A program made the translations under genes and the position numbers. Of a stretch of DNA of 64,000 nt, positions 35,202-44,563 are shown in pieces. Source of the DNA: Sphingobium_A sp965228065 (GTDB lineage Bacteria > Pseudomonadota > Alphaproteobacteria > Sphingomonadales > Sphingomonadaceae); assembly GCA_965228065.1 (NCBI GenBank), contig OZ245788.1, positions 4,340,001 to 4,404,000 of the forward strand. Reading direction: 5' to 3'. How positions within the stretch are numbered: the stretch's first letter is position 1; every line of letters starts with the position of its first letter. The notes under the pieces were generated by a model. It was given only the letters and a program-made list of their open reading frames with translations, had not been told where the DNA came from and made no database searches.

Positions 35202-35537
35202 CCCAGGCTGTGGGGGGCGGCGCGCCGAAGGGACGACGCGCCGACCACGATCCGCGACGGAGCTGTCGCGTCTCTCACCCTGCGCCTGGCATTGCATGCC
35301 TGACACCAACAAGACGCGTGAGCGGCAGGTTTCCGTAACGTCGCGGTGAATATCTTTGGTGCTACGCTCGCACGGATCGTGAGTCAGGTGGCCATTGGGC
35401 ACACAAGCCCCGAAGCCTTCAGGCAAAATGGATCGACAATTTCCATTTCGGCTATAACGATCTCATTCGGAAAATTGATCGGTGGATGCTGACGGCGCCC
35501 CGACTCAATGGCTGCTCGATCTGCAGGGGGGATTTCG
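35202..35537. other. Non-coding gap before M14 peptidase gene
   Basis: About 336 bp without a convincing gene. It contains one hairpin (CGCGAC, 6-bp loop, GTCGCG at 35253-35270) and a less GC-rich stretch at 35330-35500 that probably contains the promoter of the peptidase gene. No other structure was seen. Confidence 0.5.
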
Positions 35538-38396
35538 ATGAAGACGCACGGCGCAACCGCATTGCTGGCCTTGGCAATGGTCACGACCAATCTGGTGCCC
35601 CCCGCCATGGCCCAGGAACCGACCCAGGCGATGGACGCCGAATATGGCGCGCTGATCGCCAAGCATCTTCAGGACAAAAGGATCACCACTGAGCTGGTCG
35701 ATCACATGCCCGCATCGGACACGGTACCGTCGCCGCTGAAATTCTTCGGCCGCATCCCCGGAACGCCGGACGAGCTGACCTATTCCAAGGACATTCAGCG
35801 TTATTATCAGGAACTGGCGAAAACCTCGCCCAATGTCCGCTTCTGGACGATCGGCAAGACCGAGGAGGGGCGCGACCTGTTCGTGATCGCGATCGCCGAC
35901 AAGGCGACGCTCGACGGGCTGGAGCAGAACAAGGCCGCGCTCGCCGCGCTCGCGGATTCGCGCAAGACCAGCGAAGCCGATGCCCGGCGCATCATCAAGA
36001 CCGCCAAGCCGATCTACTGGGTGACGAGCGGCGTCCATTCGCCCGAGACGGGCGGACCGGAGACGCTGGTCGAGACCGCCTATCGCCTGGCCGTCGAGGA
36101 CTCGCCCTTCATCAGGAAGATCCGCGAAAACATCATCACCTTCATCACGCCGGTGGTCGAGGTCGACGGGCGCGAGCGGATGGTCGACACATTCTATTAC
36201 GGTAAGAAGACCGGCAAGCCGAAGCCGCCGATGATGTATTGGGGCAAATATGTCGCGCACGACAACAACCGCGACGGGCTCGGCCAATTTCTGAAGATGA
36301 CGCAGCATCTGACCGAAGGCGTGCTCGAATGGCACCCGACGGTGCTGCACGACCTGCACGAGGCGCAGTCCTATCTCTACACCTCGACCGGCAGCGGCCC
36401 GTACAACAATTCGCTGGACCCCATCCAGTCGCAGGAATGGTGGCTGCTCGCCCAGACCGAAGTGATGGAGATGACGAAGCGGAACGTCCCCGGCGTCTGG
36501 ACCTATGGCTTCTATGACGGCTGGGTGCCCAATTACCTGTTCTGGATCGCGCTGACCCACAACAGCTTCGGCCGCTTCTACGAAGTGCAGACCTATGGCC
36601 CCGATATCCGCAAGGGGCTGACCCTGCCGGCGACGACGACGAGCCGCGAATGGTATCGCCCCAATCCGCCGCTGCCCAAGATTGACTGGGGTCCACGCAA
36701 CCACGTCAATATCTCGCAGTCGGGCCTGCTGTTCGCGCTCAACAAGGTGGCGGTCGACCGCGAACTCTATCTCGAGAATTACTGGATCAAGAACCGCCGT
36801 GCGGTCGAAGCCGGCAAGACCGAAGGGTCGATCAATGCCTGGGTGATCCCGGCCGCGCAGACCGCGAAGCTCAATGTCGTCGACATGGTCAATACGCTGC
36901 GCAGCCAGGGTGTCGAGATCAGCAAAGCGGATGCGGCCTTCACGGTGGGCGGCATCAATGTCGCTGCGGGCGATTACGTGATCCGCGGCGACCAGCCCTA
37001 TCGGACGCTGGTCGACATGTACACGAGCGTTCAGAACTACCCCGCCAGCAATCCGCGTCCCTATGACGATACCGGCTGGACGATGCAGTATATGCGCAAC
37101 GTCGATCTGAAGTCGGTGCGCGATCCAGCCGTATTGCAGAAGCCGATGACGCTGCTCGCCGCCGATGTCGCGCCGCGTGGAAACATTGCTGGTACCGGCT
37201 CGACCATCCTGATCAACCATAGCGGCGACAACGAGCTCGTCACGTTGCGCTTCAAGCTGAAGGACGTGAAGATGCTGGCGGCGGAACAGGCGTTCCAGGC
37301 CGGTGGCCGCAGCTATGCGGCAGGCAGCTTCATCATTCCGAACGCGGATCGCGCGGCGGTCGAAAAAGCGGTGGCGGAACTCGGTATCAGCGCACAGGCG
37401 GTCGGGCGTGCGCCGACGGTCAAGTCGCACGAACTGACGGTGCCGCGTATCGGCTATCTCCACTCCTGGTTGCGCACCCAAGACGAGGGCTGGTGGCGCG
37501 CCGCGCTCGATCGCTACGGCATTCCCTATGATTATTTCGCGGATATCAAGGTTCGCGACGGCGGGCTGCGCCAGAAATACGACGTCATCATCTACCCGAC
37601 GGTTGGCGGCAGCGCACAGGACGCGGTTGCCGGCGTGCCGAAGGACGGCGCCGACCCCATTCCCTACAAGCGCACCGAGATGACTCCCAATCTGGGCGGC
37701 ATCGACGAGGCCGACGATATCCGCGGCGGTCTTGGTCTCGACGGCCTCGCCGAACTCAAGAAATTCGTCGAGGAAGGCGGCACGTTGATCGGCGACGGGT
37801 CGACCGTCGAGGCGCTGGCCGATTATGGCGTCGCATCGGGCGTCAGCGTCACGCGGCCAACCGACCTGTATACCAAGGGCGCGATCATGCGCGGCGTCTT
37901 CTCCGACAAGACCAGTCCGCTGACCTATGGCTATGAAGGTACTGAACTGCCGATCTATTTCTCGCAGGCGCCCGTGTTGAGCGTCGGTGCGCGTGCCTTC
38001 CCGACACCGCCCGGCGGTCGCCAGGTTCAGAACATCACACCCAATGCGGTGCCCGTAGAGGTCTCCCCCTGGGGCTCCGGGCCTGTGGCGGCCAAAGCCC
38101 CCGAGGCAGCGGCGCCCGCGGCCCCGACCGGGGCGAAACAACCCACCCAGCGCCCGCGCACGATCATGCAATTCCCCGCCAAGGCGGAGAATATCCTGCT
38201 CAGCGGCATGCTGAGCGGCGGCGAAGCCCTCACCAACAAGGCGCTGATCGTCGATGTACCGAGCGGCAAAGGCCATATGGTGCTCTACGCACTGCGGCCC
38301 TTCTGGCGCTGGCAGACCCAGGGCAGCTATTTCCTGGGCTTCAACGCGATCCTGAACTGGAACAATCTGAGCGCGGGCGAGCCACCAAAGCCGTGA
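35538..38396 (+). CDS. Secreted M14-family zinc carboxypeptidase-like protein
   Basis: A 952-aa exported metallopeptidase. The start at 35538 (MKTHGATALLALAM) has GGGGGG upstream and gives a signal peptide cleaved after about residue 26 (PAMA-QE). The M14 zinc motif H167-S-P-E170 lies in WVTSGVHSPETGGPE; a later histidine in LHDLHEAQSYLY is the likely third ligand. The large C-terminal half contains a glutamine-amidotransferase-like or Rossmann-like segment (YDVIIYPTVGG; LKKFVEEGGTLIGDGSTVEAL) common in long periplasmic M14 proteins. It probably digests extracellular peptides for nutrition. Confidence 0.9.
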   Translation: MKTHGATALLALAMVTTNLVPPAMAQEPTQAMDAEYGALIAKHLQDKRITTELVDHMPASDTVPSPLKFFGRIPGTPDELTYSKDIQRYYQELAKTSPNVRFWTIGKTEEGRDLFVIAIADKATLDGLEQNKAALAALADSRKTSEADARRIIKTAKPIYWVTSGVHSPETGGPETLVETAYRLAVEDSPFIRKIRENIITFITPVVEVDGRERMVDTFYYGKKTGKPKPPMMYWGKYVAHDNNRDGLGQFLKMTQHLTEGVLEWHPTVLHDLHEAQSYLYTSTGSGPYNNSLDPIQSQEWWLLAQTEVMEMTKRNVPGVWTYGFYDGWVPNYLFWIALTHNSFGRFYEVQTYGPDIRKGLTLPATTTSREWYRPNPPLPKIDWGPRNHVNISQSGLLFALNKVAVDRELYLENYWIKNRRAVEAGKTEGSINAWVIPAAQTAKLNVVDMVNTLRSQGVEISKADAAFTVGGINVAAGDYVIRGDQPYRTLVDMYTSVQNYPASNPRPYDDTGWTMQYMRNVDLKSVRDPAVLQKPMTLLAADVAPRGNIAGTGSTILINHSGDNELVTLRFKLKDVKMLAAEQAFQAGGRSYAAGSFIIPNADRAAVEKAVAELGISAQAVGRAPTVKSHELTVPRIGYLHSWLRTQDEGWWRAALDRYGIPYDYFADIKVRDGGLRQKYDVIIYPTVGGSAQDAVAGVPKDGADPIPYKRTEMTPNLGGIDEADDIRGGLGLDGLAELKKFVEEGGTLIGDGSTVEALADYGVASGVSVTRPTDLYTKGAIMRGVFSDKTSPLTYGYEGTELPIYFSQAPVLSVGARAFPTPPGGRQVQNITPNAVPVEVSPWGSGPVAAKAPEAAAPAAPTGAKQPTQRPRTIMQFPAKAENILLSGMLSGGEALTNKALIVDVPSGKGHMVLYALRPFWRWQTQGSYFLGFNAILNWNNLSAGEPPKP

Positions 38397-38423
38397 TCTT
38401 CCTCTCTCCTCCCCATCTTTGAT

Positions 38424-38547
38424 GGGGAGGGGGACCACCCGAAGGGTGGTGGAGGGGAGTGCCGCGCCAGCGGCAATTGGCTCAGCGTTGGTGGAAGGAT
38501 CGCATTTCCCCTCCACCACGCGACTGCGTCACGCGGTCCCCCTCCCC
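38424..38547. repeat. Compound inverted repeat downstream of M14 gene
   Basis: Two pairs of perfect 13-bp arms are nested: GGGGAGGGGGACC (38424-38436) with its complement at 38535-38547, and GTGGTGGAGGGGA (38446-38458) with its complement at 38507-38519. Smaller hairpins flank the outer arms (CCCCATC/GATGGGG at left, ATGCC/GGCAT at right). The whole about 170-bp block between convergent genes looks like a sphingomonad intergenic repeat/MITE-like element and may terminate both transcripts. Confidence 0.7.
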
Positions 38548-38577
38548 ATGCCTTCGGCATAGGGAGGAGAGCAGGTT

Positions 38578-39747
38578 CTATTTCGCGCTGACGAACACAC
38601 CCTCGGAAAGCCCGAGCCACGCCGCCATGCGCTCCAGCTCAACCGTCAGAACTTCACGCCCTTCGGCAGGCGCGTCCGCCTCGAAGCCGATCCGGTGCAC
38701 GATCAACCGGCCACGCTGGCGATCGGCCTTCAGATCGACACGGCCGATCAACCGGTCGTCGAACAGGAAGGGCGGGTCGTAATAGCCGTGCGTCCGCTTT
38801 TCGGCGGGGGTGTAGATGCCGATGCGGTAGTGGAAACCGAACAGGCGCTCGGTCCGTGCGCGTTCCCAGATCAGCGGATCGAAAGGGGCGAGCAGGGCGG
38901 CGCCGGTGATGCGGCGCGGCCAGTGGGCATCGCGGTGGACCAACACCGGCTTCGACCATCCATCGACCCGGACAGGCCGCAATATACCCTCTTCGGTCAG
39001 CGTTGCGATCGCCGGCCTGGCTTCGTCGGGCTTGAGCCGGAAATAGTCGCGCAATTCGCCTTCTGAGGCGATGCCGAGCGCCTGTGCCGCCCGTTCGATC
39101 AGCGCGCGTTGGGCGTCCGCCTCGCTCGGCGTGGGAAGAGCGAGGATGTCGGGCGGAATGACATTTTCGGTCAGGTCATAGACGCGCTCGAAGCTGCCCC
39201 GCCGCGTCGCCGTCGTCACATGGCCCGCCCAGAACAGCCATTCGAGCACACGTTTGGAATCGCCCCATTCCCACCAGCCGGCGCGGCTGCGGCCATGCTC
39301 GAAATCGGAAATCGCCAGCGGCCCCTCGCCGCGGAAGCGATCGAGCACGGCCATCGCCTCGGCACGACGGTCGGTCGCATAGGCGCGCAACGCCGACCAG
39401 CCCGATCCGCCGCGATCGGCGCGCGCCATCCGCCAGCGCAGCAAAGGGTGGAGGTCCAGTGGCAACAACGACGCTTCGTGCGCCCAATATTCGAACATAC
39501 GCCGTTCGCGCTTCGGGCCCCAGGCAGCGCGATCGAGCAAGGTGCGATCATAACCACCAAGCCGGGAGAAAGCGGGAAGATAATGCGCGCGCGACACGAC
39601 ATTGACGCTGTCGATCTGGTGCAGACCCAGCCGGTCGATCGTGCGGCGCAGATGGCCCTGATTGACCGCCGCCGGCCGGTTTCGTCCAAAGCCCTGCGCC
39701 GACAGCGCGATCCGCCGGGCCTGGGCAAGGGATATCCGCTCGGTCAC
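38578..39747 (-). CDS. YcaQ/HTH_42-type DNA glycosylase
   Basis: A 389-aa winged-helix protein of the DUF1006/YcaQ family; E. coli YcaQ (AlkX) unhooks interstrand crosslinks and alkylated bases. Signature segments are LGLHQIDSVNVVSRAHYLP near the N-terminus, MFEYWAHEASLLPLDL in the middle, and LLAPFDPLIWERARTERLF with YTPAEKRTHGYY near the C-terminus. The start is the GTG at 39747, which overlaps the stop of the small upstream gene (GTGA), indicating coupled translation. It probably functions in repair of crosslinks or bulky lesions. Confidence 0.88.
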   Translation of the reverse strand: MTERISLAQARRIALSAQGFGRNRPAAVNQGHLRRTIDRLGLHQIDSVNVVSRAHYLPAFSRLGGYDRTLLDRAAWGPKRERRMFEYWAHEASLLPLDLHPLLRWRMARADRGGSGWSALRAYATDRRAEAMAVLDRFRGEGPLAISDFEHGRSRAGWWEWGDSKRVLEWLFWAGHVTTATRRGSFERVYDLTENVIPPDILALPTPSEADAQRALIERAAQALGIASEGELRDYFRLKPDEARPAIATLTEEGILRPVRVDGWSKPVLVHRDAHWPRRITGAALLAPFDPLIWERARTERLFGFHYRIGIYTPAEKRTHGYYDPPFLFDDRLIGRVDLKADRQRGRLIVHRIGFEADAPAEGREVLTVELERMAAWLGLSEGVFVSAK

Positions 39748-40004
39748 GTCCGTCCGATGCGCGATGCCGCCCAGGCATAGTCTTCGGCGGCCTTGCGGTC
39801 CTTGGCGTCCTTGAACACCTTCTCCGGATCGGGTGCCTCGCCCAAAGCGTGCAGCAACGTCCAAAGCGCGAAGCGGCGACCTGGATCGCGCTCCGTACCC
39901 AGCGCCACACCCAGCCGCTCCATACCGGCCGCGATCGCATCGTCGCCAAGCGTGTCGAGATCGGCTGTGCCGAAATAGAAGATCAGAAGGTCGTCGAAAT
40001 CCAT
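39744..40004 (-). CDS. Small conserved-looking hypothetical protein coupled to YcaQ-type gene
   Basis: An 86-aa soluble, helix-rich protein beginning MDFDDLLIFYFGTADLDTLG. No known motif is recognised. Its reality is supported by the GTGA overlap with the glycosylase gene, good codon bias and its position. The function is unknown; the pairing suggests co-expression with the DNA-repair enzyme. Confidence 0.7.
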   Translation of the reverse strand: MDFDDLLIFYFGTADLDTLGDDAIAAGMERLGVALGTERDPGRRFALWTLLHALGEAPDPEKVFKDAKDRKAAEDYAWAASRIGRT

Positions 40005-40060
40005 CGTCTGTCCATGCCCTGCATCGGGGAGAAACGAAATAGGGGCAGATCGATCGAACT

Positions 40061-41707
40061 CTAAGGATCAGCTCTTTCCAATCGCACGACGTGCACCACC
40101 GGACCGCTGCTCGATCCGGCGACCGGACGGAACACAGCCTCTATCCGCCCGCCATCGATCAGCTGCCGATATTGCGCCAGTTCCGCGCCAAAATTCCGCG
40201 GATCGTCGCCATAGCGGCCATAATGGCTGAAGATCGCATAATCGGCCCGGCAGGTCGCCAGCAAGGTCGGTTCGACATGGCCGAGGTCGATCAGCGGCTT
40301 GCTCGCGCGCAGCCCCTCCACCTTCGAATAACGGATGCGTCCGGTCAGCGCCTGTCGCACATCGACGCAACCCGCCGACCCCAGCGGAAACAGGAAGCGC
40401 CACGGCCCCTGGATCAGATCGAAGGCGGCGTCCTCAAGCAGAATGGTGCTACCGGAGGGAACGTGCGCACGCACCCAGGCGGACGCCATCTGACGCGTAT
40501 CGTTGTTCCGCTCGGTCGCTTCGAGAGACGCTGTGTGAACCATGGGGATGGCGATCAACAGAACGGCGAGGGGTTCGATATATTTCAGCGGGCGGGCGAG
40601 GCGGATACGCATCTGATCGGCAAGTCCGCACAGCGCAAAAGCCATCACCAGTGCAACGAAAGGCAGCAACGGAACCAGCCAGCGTTCCCAGAGCAGGGTT
40701 TGCGAACAGATGACGATCAGGAACAGCGCCGCACCGGGCAGCACCGCAAAGGCGAGCACGCGATCGCGGATCGGCGCCCATATCGCCCCCGTGAAGGCGA
40801 GCACCACCCCCCCGATTCCGAGCGACGTGGAAAGCGGACCGGTGACGTACCAGACCAGATTGAAGAAGAAGCCTCCGCCGGTGGCGCCGGGATGAAGCGG
40901 CCGCGCCTCGCCCGCCAGATTCCGCAGCACCGTCGGATAGTCGAGCAGCAGATAGGGTGAGGCCAGGAACAGCGAGACGATCGCCGCAAGCCCGAACGCC
41001 ATCAGGAAAGCCAGTTGGCGGCCGGCATCGCGCCGATCGCCGTAGATGCGGTAGAGGCCCGCACCGATCGGGGAGAGCGCGATTACAGCCCCCGGCCATT
41101 TGGTCGCACAGGCCAGGCCGACACAGATGCCTGCCAGCAGATAAGATCGCGGCCGGCCCGTGCGCAATATGTCGATGGCGCACAGCACACATAACAGCAT
41201 GAATACGCTGACATGCATGTCGGTGCGGATGATCTGCGAATATTCGATATGCACGGCGTTGACCGCGAGGAACGCCGCGGCAACCAGCCCCAGTCGCCGA
41301 CCGCCCAGCCTTTTGCCAATGAGATAGATGAGCAACACGCACGCCACGCCACAGGCAATGATGAACAGGCGGGCGGGCAGAAAGACGATGCCCGGGTCGG
41401 CATAAAGCGCGCCGACAAATGCGTCGCCATCGGCAAAGCGCCCCGTCGCCAGCCCGATCAACCCCACGCCCACGCTGATCAGCGCCAGGCAATAGAGCGT
41501 GGTCGTGGCAGGGTGGCCAAACCAGCCGGGATTGAAACTCTGATTCCGCAACATCTCCAGCGCCGTCATCATGAACAGCGGTTCGTCCGGATCGTTGAGC
41601 GCGGGCAGGCCAAAGGCGACGCCGTTCAGCCGTAGCGCCGCGGCGACCGTGAGGATCAGGAACAGCATGCCCTGTTCGGGTGCGACGCGAAACCGGCCGA
41701 GGCTCAT
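40061..41707 (-). CDS. GT-C fold membrane glycosyltransferase (PMT/ArnT-like)
   Basis: A 548-aa polytopic inner-membrane glycosyltransferase. About ten hydrophobic segments follow an N-terminal acidic loop motif NDPDEPLF, typical of GT39/GT83 enzymes where the acidic residues bind metal and polyprenyl-phosphate donor. A soluble C-terminal part of about 150 residues faces the periplasm. It is divergent from rfbF with 80 bp between starts, and GGAG precedes the ATG. It likely transfers a lipid-linked sugar onto lipopolysaccharide, exopolysaccharide or a protein. Confidence 0.82.
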   Translation of the reverse strand: MSLGRFRVAPEQGMLFLILTVAAALRLNGVAFGLPALNDPDEPLFMMTALEMLRNQSFNPGWFGHPATTTLYCLALISVGVGLIGLATGRFADGDAFVGALYADPGIVFLPARLFIIACGVACVLLIYLIGKRLGGRRLGLVAAAFLAVNAVHIEYSQIIRTDMHVSVFMLLCVLCAIDILRTGRPRSYLLAGICVGLACATKWPGAVIALSPIGAGLYRIYGDRRDAGRQLAFLMAFGLAAIVSLFLASPYLLLDYPTVLRNLAGEARPLHPGATGGGFFFNLVWYVTGPLSTSLGIGGVVLAFTGAIWAPIRDRVLAFAVLPGAALFLIVICSQTLLWERWLVPLLPFVALVMAFALCGLADQMRIRLARPLKYIEPLAVLLIAIPMVHTASLEATERNNDTRQMASAWVRAHVPSGSTILLEDAAFDLIQGPWRFLFPLGSAGCVDVRQALTGRIRYSKVEGLRASKPLIDLGHVEPTLLATCRADYAIFSHYGRYGDDPRNFGAELAQYRQLIDGGRIEAVFRPVAGSSSGPVVHVVRLERADP

Positions 41708-41787
41708 GCGCCAGCTCCGGTGCGGACCGGACGCGCCGACTCCGTCATGGATGATGTGGCGAGTTTCTGCCGAGTATAGGAGTGATG

Positions 41788-42561
41788 ATGCGAACCGTAA
41801 TTCTGGCCGGCGGCCTTGGCAGTCGGCTTGGCGAAGAGACGGCCATCCGGCCGAAGCCGATGGTCGAGGTCGGCGGCATGCCGATCCTCTGGCATATCAT
41901 GAAGATCTATTCCGCGGCCGGGCTCAACGATTTCGTGATCTGCCTTGGCTACAAGGGCTATGTGATCAAGGAGTATTTCGCGAACTACTTCCTCCACACC
42001 GCCGATGTGACCATCGATCTTCGCAGCGGCAGCGGCATGGAAATCCACCATACGCGCGCCGAACCATGGCGCATCACCCTGGTCGAAACCGGGCCGACAA
42101 CAATGACGGGCGGCAGGCTCGCGGCAATCCGCCCCTATCTGGAGCCGGGCGAACCCTTCTGCTTCACCTATGGCGACGGCGTTGCCGATATCGACGTCGC
42201 CGACCTGGTGCGTTTCCACAAGGCGCATGGTCTGCGCGCGACGATCACCTCGGTTTCGCCTCCGGGACGCTTCGGCGCTCTGGAATTCGAGGGTGGTCGC
42301 GTCGTCGATTTCCGGGAAAAGCCGGCGGGCGACGGCGGCCAGATCAACGGTGGATTCTTCGTTGCCGACCCGTCCGTGCTCGACCTGGTCGATGGGCCGG
42401 ATACCGTCTGGGAGGCCGGCCCGCTCGACCGGCTTGCTCGCGGCGGCGAGTTGATGGGTTATCGTCATGACGGTTTTTGGCAGCCGATGGATACGTTGCG
42501 CGACAAACTATATCTCGATGATTTGTGGAACAGCGGTAACGCGCCATGGAAGCGCTGGTGA
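41788..42561 (+). CDS. rfbF: Glucose-1-phosphate cytidylyltransferase
   Basis: Makes CDP-glucose from glucose-1-phosphate and CTP, 257 aa. The nucleotide-binding motif is at the N-terminus (MRTVILAGGLGSRLGEETA) with the conserved RPKPMVEVGGMPILWHIMK; later segments FCFTYGDGVADID and INGGFFVADPSVLDL are family-specific. The ATG at 41788 fits AGGAG at 5-bp spacing better than the nearby GTG or ATG at 41782/41785. The gene overlaps rfbG by 16 bp. Confidence 0.95.
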   Translation: MRTVILAGGLGSRLGEETAIRPKPMVEVGGMPILWHIMKIYSAAGLNDFVICLGYKGYVIKEYFANYFLHTADVTIDLRSGSGMEIHHTRAEPWRITLVETGPTTMTGGRLAAIRPYLEPGEPFCFTYGDGVADIDVADLVRFHKAHGLRATITSVSPPGRFGALEFEGGRVVDFREKPAGDGGQINGGFFVADPSVLDLVDGPDTVWEAGPLDRLARGGELMGYRHDGFWQPMDTLRDKLYLDDLWNSGNAPWKRW

Positions 42562-43649
42562 GCGGCGTGGAATGCTGGCGCGGACGCCGCGTACTCGTGA
42601 CCGGGCATACCGGCTTCAAGGGAAGCTGGCTGAGCCTGTGGCTGAATGCGCTGGGCGCGGAGGTGACGGGCTTCGCACTGCCGCCGCCAACGCGGCCGAG
42701 CCTGTTCGAGGCGGCGCGGATCGCTGAACTGATCCATCATGTCGAAGGCGATGTCCGCGATGCTGCTGCGATGCGCTCCGTGGTGGAGCAGGCACGACCC
42801 GAAGTGATCTTCCACCTGGCCGCCCAGCCATTGGTTCGCCTGTCCTATGAAGAGCCCGTCGAGACCTATGCGACCAATGTGATGGGCACGGTGCATCTGC
42901 TGGAAGCGGCGCGGACGGTGCCCGGCGTTGCGGCGGTCGTCTGCGTCACCAGCGACAAATGCTATGAGAATCGCGAATGGATATGGCCCTATCGCGAAAG
43001 CGATCCGATGGGCGGCCATGATCCGTACAGCAGCGGCAAAGGCTGCGCGGAGCTGATCGTCGCGGCCTATCGCAATTCCTATTTCAACGAGGCCGGGCCG
43101 ATGCTCGCCTCGGTCCGCGCCGGCAATGTGATCGGCGGCGGGGATTGGGCGGCGGAGCGGCTGGTGCCCGATCTGGTCCGTGCATTCGAGGTGGGGCAGG
43201 CGCCGGTCATTCGATCGCCCGATGCGGTGCGTCCCTGGCAGCATGTGCTGGAGGCGCTGGGCGGCTATCTTCTGATCGCCGAACGGCTGCTCGATCGCGA
43301 AGCGCGCTTCGCCGATGCGTGGAATTTCGGCCCCGCCGATGACGATGCCCGGCCGGTATCGTGGATTGTGGACAGGATGCGGGCCGCCTGGGGCGAAGGC
43401 GCCGGCGACGCGCTGGCCGACACCGGGCCACGCCCGCATGAGGCGGGATTGCTGCGGCTCGATTGCTCCAAGGCGCGTGCAGCGCTGGGTTGGCGCCCGG
43501 CACTGACCCTGGAATACGCGCTCGACTGGATCGTGGCATGGCACAAGGCGACCGGTGCGGGAGACGATGCCCGGGCCGTCACGCTCTCGCAGATTGCCGA
43601 TTATGCTGCCGTCTCCAGACTTTTCGACGCGCGTGCGGTTGCGGCCTGA
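42546..43649 (+). CDS. rfbG: CDP-glucose 4,6-dehydratase
   Basis: NAD-dependent SDR converting CDP-glucose to CDP-4-keto-6-deoxyglucose, 367 aa. The Rossmann motif VTGHTGFKGSWLS, FHLAAQPLVRLSYEEP, CVTSDKCYENREWIWPY and the catalytic YSSGKGCAE are all characteristic. With RfbF it supplies the precursor for CDP-dideoxy or branched sugars. No rfbH (3-dehydrase) is in the window, so the later fate of the CDP-sugar may involve the TPP enzyme and epimerase of the opposing operon. The last 49 bp overlap the convergent methyltransferase gene. Confidence 0.95.
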   Translation: MEALVSGVECWRGRRVLVTGHTGFKGSWLSLWLNALGAEVTGFALPPPTRPSLFEAARIAELIHHVEGDVRDAAAMRSVVEQARPEVIFHLAAQPLVRLSYEEPVETYATNVMGTVHLLEAARTVPGVAAVVCVTSDKCYENREWIWPYRESDPMGGHDPYSSGKGCAELIVAAYRNSYFNEAGPMLASVRAGNVIGGGDWAAERLVPDLVRAFEVGQAPVIRSPDAVRPWQHVLEALGGYLLIAERLLDREARFADAWNFGPADDDARPVSWIVDRMRAAWGEGAGDALADTGPRPHEAGLLRLDCSKARAALGWRPALTLEYALDWIVAWHKATGAGDDARAVTLSQIADYAAVSRLFDARAVAA

Positions 43650-44563
43650 ACCGGCGCCGAAGCGATGGTGATGATATTGCCCAGCCTCAACCCGATCGGG
43701 TGGCTGGGCAATGGCATGCGATCGATCTTGAGCCCGATCGTCCAGGCGGCCTGGCGCGCAAGGAAGTCGATCGGAAAATAGTTCCGGCTGCGCTCGACTA
43801 CAATGTCCGCATAGCCTGCACGTTCCATCAGCCGTGCCATCACCTGCGGATTGTAGAGCTCGGGGTGCTGGAGGCAGAAAGGGGGCCAACGCACGCCCAT
43901 CAGCGTGCGGAGCAGCGAGCGCTCATTGTGGGTGACGATCATCAGTGTACCGCCCGGCCGCAATTTCGTGCGGAGTTGGGTCAGCATCCTGAGCGGATCG
44001 AGCAGATGGTCGAGCACATGGACCATCACTGCCAATCCGATCGAACCGTCCGGCACGGCTGAAAGATCGTCCATATCGGTGAGCAATGTGGTCGATCGAC
44101 CCGCCGCTGCCACACGCAATGCGTCGTGCGCGGCCAGATTGGGCTCGAACAGCCAGAAATGACCGAAATTACCGGTTTCCGCAGCCTCGGTGACAATATG
44201 GCCGACATCGGGCCCTATTTCGAGATAACCGCCGCGCAGCGTACCGCGCTTGGCCGCGAAATCGAAATAGCCGCGCTGGGTGGCAGCGATCGCGTCACTG
44301 GCGACCACCTCCATATTGGGCGCCATTTGCGAATAGAGGTCGGCCAGTTGCACCCCGTCGAAAAACACTGGGGCGTACAGCAGGCCGCAATCGCCGCAGC
44401 GATGATATGAGAAGAACAGCTTCTTCTTGAACAGGCCGGACCAGAAGGGGCGAAGCGCGTCGAACGCCATTGTTTCGGCGCGGTCGGTGCTGTGCACTTC
44501 CGCCTGGGCATTGGTCGCACCGCAGACCGGACAGGCCCGGCGTTCGAAATCGGAAGTGGTCAT
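43601..44563 (-). CDS. SAM-dependent methyltransferase with N-terminal zinc-ribbon
   Basis: A 320-aa class I methyltransferase, last gene of the polysaccharide operon. The N-terminus has two cysteine pairs, ACPVCGATN and CGDCGLLYAP, as in sugar C-methyltransferases of the TylC3/NovU type. The SAM motif is GGYLEIGPDVGHIV, with AVMVHVLDHLLDPLRML as the later conserved segment. The ATG at 44563 overlaps the gtrA stop (ATGA). It may methylate the nucleotide-sugar made by RfbF/RfbG, though O-methylation of the polysaccharide is also possible. Its 3' end overlaps rfbG by 49 bp on the other strand. Confidence 0.85.
   Translation of the reverse strand: MTTSDFERRACPVCGATNAQAEVHSTDRAETMAFDALRPFWSGLFKKKLFFSYHRCGDCGLLYAPVFFDGVQLADLYSQMAPNMEVVASDAIAATQRGYFDFAAKRGTLRGGYLEIGPDVGHIVTEAAETGNFGHFWLFEPNLAAHDALRVAAAGRSTTLLTDMDDLSAVPDGSIGLAVMVHVLDHLLDPLRMLTQLRTKLRPGGTLMIVTHNERSLLRTLMGVRWPPFCLQHPELYNPQVMARLMERAGYADIVVERSRNYFPIDFLARQAAWTIGLKIDRMPLPSHPIGLRLGNIITIASAPVQAATARASKSLETAA

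Noticed and set aside
34476..35426. 316-aa minus-strand frame overlapping the hypothetical gene
   Set aside because: Composition is typical of antisense shadows in GC-rich DNA and it lacks a ribosome site. The plus-strand GTG frame with GGGAGGGAGG is preferred, though with only moderate confidence.
35505..38519. 1004-aa minus-strand frame opposite the M14 peptidase
   Set aside because: The peptidase has a signal peptide and zinc motif. The opposite frame has no recognisable domain.
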